A stretch of 64,000 bases of DNA, from positions 930,001 to 994,000 of the forward strand of contig NZ_OMPC01000009.1 in the NCBI RefSeq assembly GCF_900312675.1, given 5' to 3'. The notes beneath the pieces were generated by a model, which ran no database searches, was not told the DNA's origin, and saw only the letters and a program-made list of their open reading frames with translations. The DNA is from Aliivibrio sp. EL58 (GTDB lineage Bacteria; Pseudomonadota; Gammaproteobacteria; Enterobacterales; Vibrionaceae). The stretch's first letter is position 1; each line of letters starts with the position of its first letter. This document shows, piece after piece, positions 18,866 to 29,014 of the stretch. The position numbers were made by a program, and so were the translations under genes.

Positions 18866-21517
18866 TTATTTCTTTGCTTTTTTCGCTTTAACTTCTGCTT
18901 TCACTTCTGGTGCATCCATTACGTCAGCGTAAGCCGTACCGTAGTAAGAAGCGATTAATACTTCTTTAAGCTCTTTGATCAATGGGTAACGTGGGTTAGC
19001 ACCAGTACATTGGTCATCAAACGCATCTTCAGCAATTGAATCCACTTTTGCCATGAATTCAGCTTCGTTAACGCCAGCCGCTTGAATTGACATTGGAATA
19101 TCCAGTGCAATTTTAAGCTCTTCTAACCAACCAAGTAATGCATTAACTTTCGTTTCAGTATTACCTTCACGGTAACCTAAATGCTCTGCGATTTCAGCGT
19201 AACGAGCACGTGCTTTAGGACGGTCGTACTGAGAGAAAGCAGCTTGTTTAGTTGGGTTGTTAGTCGCATTAAAACGTACTGTGTTAGCAATTAATAATGC
19301 GTTAGCAAGGCCATGTGGAATGTGGAATTCTGCACCTAATTTATGCGCCATTGAGTGACACACACCTAGGAAAGACTGCGCAAAAGACATACCAGCGATT
19401 GTTGCTGCATTGTGAACTTTCTCACGAGCGATTGGATCTTTCTTACCGTTAGCGTAAGAGCTTGGTAAGTACTCTTTAAGCATCTTAAGTGATTGCAGAG
19501 CGTGACCGTCTGAGTATTCGTTTGCAAGAACAGAAACGTAAGCTTCTAATGCGTGAGTTACTGCATCGTAACCACCGAATGCACATAAAGACTTAGGCAT
19601 ATCCATTACAAGGTTAGCATCAACAACAGCCATGTTTGGCGTTAGCTCGTAATCTGCTAATGGGTATTTTTGACCTGTTTTTTCATCTGTTACAACAGCA
19701 AATGGTGTAACTTCAGAACCTGTACCAGAAGTAGTTGTGATACATACTAGTTCAGCTTTTTGACCCATTTTAGGGAACTTGTAAATACGTTTACGGATAT
19801 CCATAAAGCGCATAGATAGGTCTTCGAAATCAGTTTCTGGGTGCTCGTACATAACCCACATGATTTTCGCAGCATCCATCGGTGAACCACCACCAACCGC
19901 TAAGATAACATCAGGTTGGTAGCTTGCACATGCTTCAGCACCAGCTTTAACTACTGCTAATGTTGGATCTGCTTCTACTTCATGGAACACTTCAACTTCC
20001 ATGCCTTTCTCTTTCAAGATTGAGCGTAGGTCATCGATGTAACCATTGTTGAATAAGAAACGGTCAGTAACGATTAATGCACGTTTTTTACCTTCAAGGT
20101 CTGTCATTGCAATTGGTAAACAACCGCGACGGAAGTAGATAGATTTTGGTAGTTTATGCCACAACATATTTTCTGCTCGCTTAGCTACAATTTTCTTGTT
20201 GATAAGGTGCTTAGGACCTACGTTTTCAGAGATAGCGTTACCACCCCAAGAACCACAACCTAACGTTAGTGAAGGTGCTAATTCAAAGTTGTAAAGGTCA
20301 CCGATACCACCTTGAGATGCTGGTGTATTCACAAGAATACGAGCAGTTTTCATTTTGTCACCGAAGTACGTAATACGCTCTTCGTTATTATCTTGGTCTG
20401 TATAAAGTACTGAAGTATGACCAACACCACCTATGTCTAATACGATGCCCGCTTGACGTACTGCATCTTCAAAATCTTTCGCTTTGAATAGACCTAGAGT
20501 TGGAGATAGTTTTTCATGAGCAAATTCGTCATCCCATGAAGCTTCTAGGCCTTCACCGATAAGAATTTTAGTAGAAGTAGGTACTTTAACATTTGCTAGC
20601 TCAGCAATTTTGTATGCTGGTTGGCCAACGATGTTAGCGTTAAGTGCGCCATCGATAAGCAGTACTTTACGTACTTTATTTGCGTCTTCTTTGCTTAGAA
20701 CAACCGCGCCGTATTTAGCGAAACGAGCTTTAACTTCGTCGTAAATAGATTCAACAACGATTGCCGCTTGCTCAGAAGCACAGATAACACCGTTATCGAA
20801 TGTTTTAGACATTAGGATAGAAGAAACAGCACGTTTGATATCAGCAGTTTCGTCGATAACTACAGGTGTGTTACCCGCGCCAACACCGATTGCAGGTTTA
20901 CCTGAAGAGTAAGCCGCTTTAACCATGCCTGGACCACCAGTAGCAAGGATCATGTTGATGTCGTCATGCTTCATTAGGCCGTTTGATAATTCAACAGATG
21001 GTTGGTCAATCCAACCAATGATGTCTTTTGGTGCACCCGCTTTAATTGCTGCATCTAATACTACTTTAGCAGCGTAGTTAGTTGCATTTTTAGCGCGTGG
21101 GTGTGGAGAGAAGATACAACCGTTACGAGTTTTAAGACAGATTAACGCTTTAAAGATTGCTGTTGAAGTAGGGTTTGTTGTTGGAACGATTGCACAAACA
21201 ATACCTAGAGGTTCAGCAATAGTGATCGTGCCACCTTCATCGTTACGATCGATGATGCCACACGTTAGTTCATCTTTGTATTTATTGTAAATAAACTCAG
21301 AAGCAAAGTGGTTTTTGATAACTTTATCTTCCATGATACCCATGCCAGATTCAGTTGCTGCCATTTTTGCTAGTTCAATACGAGCTGTTGAAGCTGCTAG
21401 AGATGCTGCACGGAAGATTGCATCAACTTTCTCTTGAGGAAAGTTAGCAAATTCTTTTTGCGCCGCTTTAACGCGTGCTACCAGAGCATCAAGTTCAGCT
21501 AAATTAGTTACAGGCAT
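18866..21517 (-). CDS. adhE: AdhE, bifunctional acetaldehyde-CoA/alcohol dehydrogenase
   Basis: 883 aa from ATG 21517, preceded by TTTAGGAGAAACAAT; the longer frame to 21553 has no ribosome site. The N-terminal half is an aldehyde dehydrogenase domain with catalytic cysteine in NGVICASEQAA. The C-terminal half is an iron-dependent alcohol dehydrogenase with GGGSPMDAAKIMW and iron histidines in GVCHSMAHKLG and FHIPHGLANALL. It reduces acetyl-CoA to ethanol in fermentation. The upstream region carries FNR-, CRP- and HexR-like sites, consistent with anaerobic and carbon control. Confidence 0.98.
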   Translation of the reverse strand: MPVTNLAELDALVARVKAAQKEFANFPQEKVDAIFRAASLAASTARIELAKMAATESGMGIMEDKVIKNHFASEFIYNKYKDELTCGIIDRNDEGGTITIAEPLGIVCAIVPTTNPTSTAIFKALICLKTRNGCIFSPHPRAKNATNYAAKVVLDAAIKAGAPKDIIGWIDQPSVELSNGLMKHDDINMILATGGPGMVKAAYSSGKPAIGVGAGNTPVVIDETADIKRAVSSILMSKTFDNGVICASEQAAIVVESIYDEVKARFAKYGAVVLSKEDANKVRKVLLIDGALNANIVGQPAYKIAELANVKVPTSTKILIGEGLEASWDDEFAHEKLSPTLGLFKAKDFEDAVRQAGIVLDIGGVGHTSVLYTDQDNNEERITYFGDKMKTARILVNTPASQGGIGDLYNFELAPSLTLGCGSWGGNAISENVGPKHLINKKIVAKRAENMLWHKLPKSIYFRRGCLPIAMTDLEGKKRALIVTDRFLFNNGYIDDLRSILKEKGMEVEVFHEVEADPTLAVVKAGAEACASYQPDVILAVGGGSPMDAAKIMWVMYEHPETDFEDLSMRFMDIRKRIYKFPKMGQKAELVCITTTSGTGSEVTPFAVVTDEKTGQKYPLADYELTPNMAVVDANLVMDMPKSLCAFGGYDAVTHALEAYVSVLANEYSDGHALQSLKMLKEYLPSSYANGKKDPIAREKVHNAATIAGMSFAQSFLGVCHSMAHKLGAEFHIPHGLANALLIANTVRFNATNNPTKQAAFSQYDRPKARARYAEIAEHLGYREGNTETKVNALLGWLEELKIALDIPMSIQAAGVNEAEFMAKVDSIAEDAFDDQCTGANPRYPLIKELKEVLIASYYGTAYADVMDAPEVKAEVKAKKAKK

Positions 21518-21690
21518 ATTGTTTCTCCTAAAAATAAAAACTATAAAATTCATTAAAAACTATTTAGTAAGGATTCTGCTTTTTATCCTTTTTTGCAGCT
21601 CAGCTTAACCATTTATCTTAGTTACCTTGCTTTGCTTTCTTAGTAAATTGCTTTCAAAACTGATTATATTCTTTCACAATTTGAAAAGTA

Positions 21691-21704
21691 TTGATTCAGA
21701 TCAG
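21691..21704 (-). promoter_or_regulatory. FNR-like site upstream of adhE
   Basis: TTGATTCAGATCAG matches TTGAT-N4-ATCAA at 9 of 10 positions, 174-187 bp upstream of the adhE start. Anaerobic activation is the expected role. Confidence 0.6.
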
Positions 21705-21760
21705 TTATGAGAATTTATTTACCACTTTCGTCTTACCCCTTACGGACATCTCACAATAAA

Positions 21761-21776
21761 AGTGATTTATATCACA
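21761..21776. promoter_or_regulatory. CRP-like site upstream of adhE
   Basis: AGTGATTTATATCACA is a near-perfect TGTGA-N6-TCACA palindrome, 244-259 bp upstream of the adhE start. It could serve adhE or the divergent channel gene. Confidence 0.6.
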
Positions 21777-21848
21777 AACTTACATTCACTTAAGATCTAA
21801 GTCACAACAGGTATTAATAATAATTCTATTAATACGAAAAAATTAAGT

Positions 21849-21863
21849 TGTAATAAAGTTACA
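21849..21863. promoter_or_regulatory. HexR-like palindrome upstream of adhE
   Basis: TGTAATAAAGTTACA fits TGTARTWWWAYTACA at 14 of 15 positions. hexR itself is in this window at 52.9 kb. adhE is a plausible target, since HexR governs central carbon genes in vibrios and relatives. Confidence 0.6.
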
Positions 21864-21903
21864 CAATAACGGTCAAAAAAGACAAATTGTGGTGAAATCT
21901 CCG

Positions 21904-21921
21904 TGCCACTAAAGAGTGGCA
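21904..21921. repeat. Perfect hairpin in the adhE-channel intergenic region
   Basis: TGCCACT-AAAG-AGTGGCA. There is no T-run on either side, so an operator or leader structure is more likely than a terminator. The rest of 21518-22077 holds the regulatory sites listed separately and no ORF. Confidence 0.45.
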
Positions 21922-22077
21922 TAACTCGTATTAAATTCACATCTTTTATCCACTTAATAACTTGAGCTAGATCACTATATTATTAATATTCTTACTACTT
22001 AAGAGGGATAACGCACGAATCCCCATAAAGTTAAGGTGGAGAGTCACTATTTTTTTCATTATTCTTATTCAAGAGCA

Positions 22078-22947
22078 ATGACTTGGACGCTAACAACATT
22101 TATGAAAACGAAACGAATGAAGCACTATTTATATACCATCATTTTTGGTACTCATACGAAAGGAGGGAAAAGATTTGATATCGCCTTAATTGTGTTGATC
22201 CTGACTTCTCAAGCAACACTAATCTTAGACTCTATTAGTTCAGTCAACGCTGTCTATGGAGAACTACTGTGGCGTTTAGAATATATTTTTACCGCAATAT
22301 TCACACTCGAATATATTTTACGATTATATTGCTCACCAAAACCAAGTTCATATGCGAAAAGCTTTTATGGGGTAATTGATTTACTCGCTATTTTACCTAC
22401 GTATCTAGCCCTCTTCTTCCCAAGTGCTAGCTACATTGCAATCATTCGACTATTGCGAGTAATGAGGATCTTCAGAGTATTAAAACTTGTTCGCTACTTA
22501 CAAGACTCAAATATACTTCTACGCTCACTACTAATGGCAAAGCGAAAGATATTTATTTTCTTTAGTACCGTCGCTATTTTAGTCTCTGTATTTGGATCGC
22601 TAATGTTTGTGATAGAAGGACCTGAAAATGGGTTTACCAGTATTCCACAAAGTATTTATTGGGCAATTGTGACGATCACTACAGTGGGTTATGGCGATCT
22701 AGTGCCTCATACCGCATTAGGTAAAGCAATTGCGTCGATAACAATGTTACTTGGTTACTCAATTCTAGCAGTACCTACAGGGATAATTACCGCTGAATTA
22801 AATCAAGAGATGAACACTCATAGGGATCTAGTTCGGTGTCCGAACTGTGTAAAAGGGGGGCATGAATCTGATGCAATGCATTGTAAGCACTGTGGTAGCG
22901 AGCTTCCAGAACCTCATGAAAGAGTTGTAAATACAAACTCGCGTTAA
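22078..22947 (+). CDS. Voltage-gated potassium channel family protein with C-terminal zinc ribbon
   Basis: About 289 aa. Six membrane segments, with an arginine-rich S4 (IIRLLRVMRIFRVLKLVRYL) and pore filter TTVGYGDLVPH before S6, mark a K+ channel subunit. The C-terminus adds CPNC ... CKHC, a small zinc ribbon. Start choice is uncertain: ATG 22078 has AAGAG upstream, ATG 22102 and GTG 22036 are alternatives. It is divergent from adhE. An FNR-like TTGAGCTAGATCAC lies at 21962-21975, weaker than the adhE site. Confidence 0.88.
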   Translation: MTWTLTTFMKTKRMKHYLYTIIFGTHTKGGKRFDIALIVLILTSQATLILDSISSVNAVYGELLWRLEYIFTAIFTLEYILRLYCSPKPSSYAKSFYGVIDLLAILPTYLALFFPSASYIAIIRLLRVMRIFRVLKLVRYLQDSNILLRSLLMAKRKIFIFFSTVAILVSVFGSLMFVIEGPENGFTSIPQSIYWAIVTITTVGYGDLVPHTALGKAIASITMLLGYSILAVPTGIITAELNQEMNTHRDLVRCPNCVKGGHESDAMHCKHCGSELPEPHERVVNTNSR

Positions 22948-22970
22948 TTTTCTAACTCACTGAAACTATT

Positions 22971-23120
22971 TTATTCAGTGTAAAGCGTTAATGAGCCTTG
23001 AGCAGTATTGCTTACTGGCTCATTACCTAAGAATTTTGGCGCGGCAATAACAGCAAGTAATATGAACACTGCAGTAATGGCAGCAAATTTAGTTAAAACC
23101 TGTCCTTTTGTTTTTTTCAT
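22971..23120 (-). CDS. Small predicted membrane protein, 49 aa
   Basis: Reads MKKTKGQVLTKFAAITAVFI..., a basic N-terminus followed by one hydrophobic helix (AAITAVFILLAVIAAPKFL) and a short polar tail ending SLTLYTE. It looks like a signal anchor; the AAPKFL segment recalls type IV pilin N-termini, but there is no GFTLIE processing motif. The ribosome site is weak (GAAGAACAAG). It lies downstream of yeaC on the same strand. Function unknown; coding status rests on its sensible composition only. Confidence 0.5.
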   Translation of the reverse strand: MKKTKGQVLTKFAAITAVFILLAVIAAPKFLGNEPVSNTAQGSLTLYTE

Positions 23121-23254
23121 CGTACTTGTTCTTCAGTTTTATGATATTGCCGACAACTTACGCGAGTAAACTCTTATCGACAATTTTATAGATTCTTTTT
23201 GGGATCAATGTTGCATTAATATTCTTAACGATGAGATATTAAGCCAAAAAATCA

Positions 23255-23536
23255 TTATGACGATACATTAACCCGAACAATATCTTCTTGTCCTTTTGAA
23301 AATTGCTTTTTTAATTCTGCTTTGGATTTAAGGCTGATTTCACCACCTTTAGCTACCGTCATGTGTTGCGCTTCTTTATTATGTTTTGATTGATACAACA
23401 TCATCGCCTGCATACAAGTACTTCTTTGCTCTGCCGATAATGCAGTTCCATTGTGCCACTTTCCAGTCTCTACCGCATATTGTAGATTTTGAAATACTTC
23501 CGGTGTCATCGACTCTAATAATTTACTAATATCCAT
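23255..23536 (-). CDS. yeaC: YeaC family protein (DUF1315)
   Basis: 93 aa from ATG 23536, which has GAGAG upstream. It begins MDISKLLESMTPEVFQNLQY and contains VETGKWHNGTALSAEQR and QAMMLYQSKHN, the conserved core of the YeaC/DUF1315 family of small soluble proteins of unknown function. In E. coli yeaC also lies near msrB and gapA, as here. The C-terminal part is lysine-rich. Confidence 0.85.
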   Translation of the reverse strand: MDISKLLESMTPEVFQNLQYAVETGKWHNGTALSAEQRSTCMQAMMLYQSKHNKEAQHMTVAKGGEISLKSKAELKKQFSKGQEDIVRVNVSS

Positions 23537-23655
23537 TATGTACTCTCTAATATGAACAGCAAGCAAACCATATCTTTTGATTAATGTTAGTCAATAAGCT
23601 GCCGATAAATTGGTGTAATGGATCACGTTTCCTTTTTTATTTCTACAGGATTACC

Positions 23656-24492
23656 ATGTTTTTAACTATTCGACGACTCGCTCTACTTATTCCCACTGCA
23701 TTTTTATTATCAGCTTGCTTTGATTCTAAGCCGACAACTGAACAACTGTGTGAAGATCATGAAGCTTTACAATGTGCTCAACTGAATATGAATGACGGTC
23801 AATGTCGCTCACAACGTGATGCTCTTATCCTTAATCGATTTGATGTATTAAAAAGTAATAGTGACTTAGATAAATTAAAAACGATCAAAGCAACTCATCA
23901 ATATCAGACTTGCTTGACATCAGCAGCGCAAATAGAACCTATTACTGCAAAAGAAATAAAATCAAAACGAACCGAAGCCTTGCTAGATACGTATGATGCA
24001 ATTGATGCACTTACTTTAGAACTAAAAGACTCAAAGGAACCAAAAGTACTTTTTTATCGTTGGGCAACTGGTGATAAAAATGCCTTACGCGCTTTCTTGC
24101 AGTTAGAAGGTACCAATGTACTTGAAACAACAGAGCTACAATATGCACTCGCAACCTTTTATACCCAGCGAGATGGTAATAAGACCATCCTTATACTTAA
24201 CCATGCGCTAGAACTACTTACTGAGCAAGATTATGACAACAATCAGCATACGACGGTAATTAAATCACTCGCCAGTATTAATCATAAAGAAAAGAACAAA
24301 GAGCACGCTTATGTTTGGGCGCTTGTTGGAAAAGGGTATGAATTACAAGTTGCCTCTGAACAACAACTTGATTTGTTATATCAATTTACTGACGTTGAAA
24401 AAGAAAGACTCAAACAAGCAAGTGAGCTAATAAAAGAGAGCATAGATAACTTAGCTTTTAAGGCCTCTTTATTACCTACTGAAAATAAATAA
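23656..24492 (+). CDS. Predicted lipoprotein (probably DUF2989)
   Basis: 278 aa from ATG 23656, with ACAGGA upstream; the longer frame from 23584 would bury the signal peptide. A lipobox is visible (AFLLSACFDS), so a lipid-modified envelope protein is expected. Downstream motifs (TEQLCEDHEALQC, LNMNDGQCRSQRD, LATFYTQRDGNKTILILNHALEL) suggest helical repeats and I recall them from the vibrio DUF2989 family. Function unknown. Ends before a strong terminator shared with msrB. Confidence 0.78.
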   Translation: MFLTIRRLALLIPTAFLLSACFDSKPTTEQLCEDHEALQCAQLNMNDGQCRSQRDALILNRFDVLKSNSDLDKLKTIKATHQYQTCLTSAAQIEPITAKEIKSKRTEALLDTYDAIDALTLELKDSKEPKVLFYRWATGDKNALRAFLQLEGTNVLETTELQYALATFYTQRDGNKTILILNHALELLTEQDYDNNQHTTVIKSLASINHKEKNKEHAYVWALVGKGYELQVASEQQLDLLYQFTDVEKERLKQASELIKESIDNLAFKASLLPTENK

Positions 24493-24504
24493 CAGTTTAA
24501 GAAC

Positions 24505-24533
24505 TAAAAAAGGAGCACATTGCTCCTTTTTTT
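24505..24533. terminator. Bidirectional terminator between the lipoprotein gene and msrB
   Basis: AAAAAAGGAGCA / TGCTCCTTTTTTT stem. Confidence 0.9.
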
Positions 24534-24584
24534 ATCTTCAATTAGATCTAGTTACATTTAAATTAAACGATAGAAACTAATTGA

Positions 24585-24992
24585 TTACTCTTTCTCACCG
24601 AAAAACAAAGAAACTGAGTTTACACAAAAACGCTCGCCTGTCGTTTTCGGCCCATCATTAAATACATGACCTAAATGACTGTCGCACTGACGACAACGGA
24701 TCTCTGTTCTTTGCATACCATGACTATTATCTTCTATATATAAAATAGCCTGATCATTTACTGGTGCATCAAAACTTGGCCAACCACACCCTGAGTCATA
24801 TTTGTTTTCAGAAGAAAATAACACAGCCTGACAACAGGTACATGCATAAGTACCTGTCGCTTTATTATGCAATAGCTTGCCAGAAAAAGGGGCTTCTGTG
24901 CCTTGTTTTCTGCAAATATCAAACTCTTCTTGAGTCAATTTACCTCGCCAATCTGCTTCTGTCAGATCTGAAAACGATTTTGATTTGTCCAT
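24585..24992 (-). CDS. msrB: Peptide-methionine (R)-S-oxide reductase
   Basis: 135 aa. Zinc-binding CxxC pairs are in [10 protein letters not shown] and [12 protein letters not shown], and the catalytic cysteine in [11 protein letters not shown]. The core [11 protein letters not shown] is typical. It repairs methionine-R-sulfoxide in proteins. It is divergent from gapA across a 335-bp region, and the msrB-gapA pairing is conserved in enterobacteria. Confidence 0.97.
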   Translation of the reverse strand: MDKSKSFSDLTEADWRGKLTQEEFDICRKQGTEAPFSGKLLHNKATGTYACTCCQAVLFSSENKYDSGCGWPSFDAPVNDQAILYIEDNSHGMQRTEIRCRQCDSHLGHVFNDGPKTTGERFCVNSVSLFFGEKE

Positions 24993-25074
24993 ATCTCTAT
25001 CTACCCCTTAATACTTATTTAAATTAAACCTTGCTTATAATCACCTTTGTAGCACATAATTTGCTGAAGTAATT

Positions 25075-25089
25075 TTACAGCAACCCAGC
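25075..25089. promoter_or_regulatory. HexR-like palindrome in the msrB-gapA intergenic region
   Basis: TGAAGTAATTTTACA fits TGTARTWWWAYTACA at 13 of 15 positions, 239-253 bp upstream of gapA. gapA is a HexR target in related gamma-proteobacteria. The remainder of 24993-25327 is AT-rich leader DNA with no ORF. Confidence 0.55.
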
Positions 25090-25285
25090 AAAATGACATT
25101 AACAGTTATGTCACTATTTTTCATAACATGTCACTAAGGTTATTAAATAACCAGACTTTCTATAAATTACGTAAGAATTTTTCTTTATGTTAACAGAATA
25201 TGGTCTTTTTTTTGATTTTAAACAAGATAAATGGCATTTTCGCTTGCAGGTTGGCTCAGGATTTTGTAATTTTACTACCAGTTAA

Positions 25286-26320
<1,035 letters not shown>

Positions 26321-26381
26321 GCATTAGTTTAGACTTTCTTTGAAAGCTAACTTAAAAGGTTTTAGTAATCTTTTAAGAATG

Positions 26382-26408
26382 AAAGGCGACTTAATTGTCG
26401 CCTTTTTT
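26382..26408 (+). terminator. Intrinsic terminator after gapA
   Basis: AAAGGCGAC / GTCGCCTTT stem with loop TTAATT and a T-run. Confidence 0.92.
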
Positions 26409-26568
26409 GTATCTGTAATTTAATGCCAAATTAGAGAATTACCTGTAGATTATTACATTAATATAAGTATCTATTCCTTTTCGATAATCGACTACCACTG
26501 ACCTTTGCAATTAGCTTGGTAGAAAGTATCTAAAAAAGAATACGTATTTACTATTTTAGGAGTCACCT

Positions 26569-27444
26569 ATGAATCTTACTCACCTTCCAACCATCAGTGT
26601 GTTATCTGATTGCGTTACCATTGCTCAATTAGACGATGTAAAAGTGGTTCGTGTACTTCATGAGAAAGCAGAAGCCGCAATTTCATTACACGGTGGTCAT
26701 GTATTATCTTTCACTCCAAAAGGGCAAGACGACCTGATTTGGATGAGCAAAGACGCTATTTTTAACCCTGATAAAGCAATTCGTGGGGGCGTGCCTGTAT
26801 GTTGGCCTTGGTTTGGTCGTATCGCAAACCCTGCACACGGTTTTGCTCGTAATAGCGCTTGGACATTAGTAGAGCATCGTGAAAACAAAAATGGCGTTAT
26901 GGTGGTTCTTGGGTTAAAAACGTCTGAAGAAACCAAAGCTATTTGGCCATTTGAATTTGAAGCGCGCTTAACTGTAGAAATTGGCGATCAGCTAACGATT
27001 ACTCTTGATGCAAAAAACACAGATGATAAAGCGTGGAACTGCTCAGGAGCATTACACACATACCTAAATGTTGCTGATATTAACGCGACAACAATTACCG
27101 GTATGGGATCAAGCTATATTGATGGCTTACTGGAAGGGAAAGTATGTTCGGGCGGTGATACATTATCGATTGATGCGGCTGTTGATCGTGTTTACACTCA
27201 GCCAGAAAACACCGTCCTAGTCTCTGATACACAACGTACATTGTCTGTTACTAATTCAGGACACAATGCAGCGGTTATCTGGAATCCGTGGGTTGAAGGC
27301 GCTGAATCTATGGGTGACATGAACAATGATGGTTATCAAACTATGGTGTGTGTTGAATCAACCTATCATGCAGCAAGTCTAGAAACAGCTAAAGTAATTC
27401 AACCTAATGAATCATTTGTATTAAGTACAAAAATTAGCGCTTAA
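26569..27444 (+). CDS. yeaD: D-hexose-6-phosphate mutarotase (YeaD)
   Basis: 291 aa, aldose-1-epimerase-like beta fold. Visible family segments are LHGGHVLSFTPKGQDDLIWMS, split here as LHGGHVLSF and DLIWMSKDA, the RGGVPVCWPWFGR motif, HGFARNSAW, and a C-terminal VCVESTYHAA. It equilibrates anomers of glucose-6-phosphate. TTAGGAGTCACCTATG is a strong ribosome site. The gapA-yeaD adjacency is the same as in E. coli. Upstream TGTAGATTATTACA (26453-26466) is HexR-like but one base short. Confidence 0.93.
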   Translation: MNLTHLPTISVLSDCVTIAQLDDVKVVRVLHEKAEAAISLHGGHVLSFTPKGQDDLIWMSKDAIFNPDKAIRGGVPVCWPWFGRIANPAHGFARNSAWTLVEHRENKNGVMVVLGLKTSEETKAIWPFEFEARLTVEIGDQLTITLDAKNTDDKAWNCSGALHTYLNVADINATTITGMGSSYIDGLLEGKVCSGGDTLSIDAAVDRVYTQPENTVLVSDTQRTLSVTNSGHNAAVIWNPWVEGAESMGDMNNDGYQTMVCVESTYHAASLETAKVIQPNESFVLSTKISA

Positions 27445-27460
27445 TCTTAAAGCCAGAAAC

Positions 27461-27490
27461 AAAAACGGAAGCTCTAAGGCTTCCGTTTTT
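27461..27490. terminator. Bidirectional terminator between yeaD and gsk
   Basis: AAAAACGGAAGC / GCTTCCGTTTTT stem with a 6-base loop. Confidence 0.92.
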
Positions 27491-27526
27491 TATATCATCT
27501 ACTTCTATATTAAATAGATGCTGAAA

Positions 27527-28831
27527 TTATCTTTCCCAGTACGACTCTTCTAACGAATCTTCACGCTCTGGTAAACCACGAGATAAACGTGGTGAATGTT
27601 GCGCTAATACTTCAAAGCTTACACGGTTTGAGTACTTACATACTTGAGAAAACGAAGAGTATGTTAGGTATGAGTGCTGATGCTTACTTGAGTTAGGCAC
27701 ATTATTACGGTGATAATGATTTGCTGCCATATCGTGTAATAAAGCCGACAATGCTCCATCACCTGCCCCATTGGTATTCTTGATTTTTTCTGGGCCACCC
27801 ATGTATGGTGAAATATGAGAATACACCTTCATTGGGTTTTCACAGCTGTCTTTAATAGCAGGACGGCTAAATTCATATTGGTTGAATTCCGCAATCGTAC
27901 CAGGAAGCAATGGCAAAGAAGTTTCACGCTTCGCTTCGTCTTCAGTATAACCCGCCATATAAAGCCCTACAGGGCCCGCAGTACACAATACAAGATCAAC
28001 CCATTCAAGAGCCTTATCAGCTGCTTCTAGAGGATCTGATGCACCAGTAAGCGCCTCTCCTTCCTCTTCGTTCATAGCAACCACTGATACATGATCGTTT
28101 AGGAAGTCACGCCAGTATTGAGGGTCATCTTGAACAACAAACTTAGTACCCATAGTCAATACTACTGGTACGTCATGCTTTTTCGCGTACTCAATAGCTT
28201 GCATCGTAGCAGCTGGCATTGGGTCGCCATCTTTACAACGAACTAAATAAGCAGTCAGTACTAATGCAGATGCATTTTTAAAGATTTTCTCTGGAATGCT
28301 TTCTGCACGAAGTTGGTTCATGTCACCTTCGCTGATCGCAAACGTACGCTCACCGTCTTGGCTAATAAGCGCAAAACAGCGACCAATTGCACCAGGAACC
28401 GGTTGAAGGTAGTTCAAATCCATTCGGCTAGACGTATTACATAAGTAGCGGTATGAGTAGCTACCAATATGAATGTCTTCACTCATCACACCTAGCAATG
28501 TAGATTTATCATCTGCTAATACTGAGTAGTTATGAAGTGTGTTACCAATTGTACCACCAGCAAATTCGTTGGTGATCATGTTGTTATCTTTAAGCTCGTT
28601 ATAAAGCATTTCCGCTTTATCATTATCGATAACCAGTGAGTGCCCTTTACTCAAGCCATACTTTTCAATAAAAGCATCATCAATTCGAGCTTCAATATCC
28701 ACTAACGTTTGATCAATACCGATAATGTGCGTACGCGACATTTTTTTGGTTTCTTGAGCTTGGCTAACTAATGGATCACGAGCGTGAACTGGAAAATAAT
28801 GCTTGGATTTACGCTGACCTGGAAATTTCAT
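27527..28831 (-). CDS. gsk: Inosine-guanosine kinase
   Basis: 434 aa from ATG 28831, giving MKFPGQRKSKHYFPVHARDP, which matches the known enterobacterial N-terminus; the frame extends to 28897 without support. PfkB/ribokinase fold with FAGGTIGNTLHNYSVLADD and the catalytic NTNGAGDGALSALLHD. It phosphorylates inosine and guanosine for purine salvage. A PurR-type palindrome lies 90 bp upstream. The ribosome site is weak. Confidence 0.96.
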   Translation of the reverse strand: MKFPGQRKSKHYFPVHARDPLVSQAQETKKMSRTHIIGIDQTLVDIEARIDDAFIEKYGLSKGHSLVIDNDKAEMLYNELKDNNMITNEFAGGTIGNTLHNYSVLADDKSTLLGVMSEDIHIGSYSYRYLCNTSSRMDLNYLQPVPGAIGRCFALISQDGERTFAISEGDMNQLRAESIPEKIFKNASALVLTAYLVRCKDGDPMPAATMQAIEYAKKHDVPVVLTMGTKFVVQDDPQYWRDFLNDHVSVVAMNEEEGEALTGASDPLEAADKALEWVDLVLCTAGPVGLYMAGYTEDEAKRETSLPLLPGTIAEFNQYEFSRPAIKDSCENPMKVYSHISPYMGGPEKIKNTNGAGDGALSALLHDMAANHYHRNNVPNSSKHQHSYLTYSSFSQVCKYSNRVSFEVLAQHSPRLSRGLPEREDSLEESYWER

Positions 28832-28920
28832 AAAATAATCATTCAACTGGCTAATGGAAGAAGTGCGAAGTTTAGCCGCTGAATAACTCTGCCGCAACTA
28901 CTGATATTACCCTCAACGAA

Positions 28921-28936
28921 AGGCAAACGTTTGCTC
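28921..28936. promoter_or_regulatory. PurR-like operator upstream of gsk
   Basis: AGGCAAACGTTTGCTC has the ANGCAANCGNTTNCNT pattern at all fixed positions but the last, with a perfect GCAAACGTTTGC core. It sits 90 bp before gsk and 79 bp before yciU. Confidence 0.62.
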
Positions 28937-29014
28937 GTTCTATTTGTTGATAGCTCTAGCCTTATAGAGGACATTCGTGATAATTTATGAGCGTATTTTT
29001 TAAAGGTAACCACC

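Noticed and set aside
26453-26466. HexR site before yeaD (TGTAGATTATTACA)
   Set aside because: Half-sites are good but the spacing is one base short of the 15-bp motif, so listed only as a remark under yeaD.
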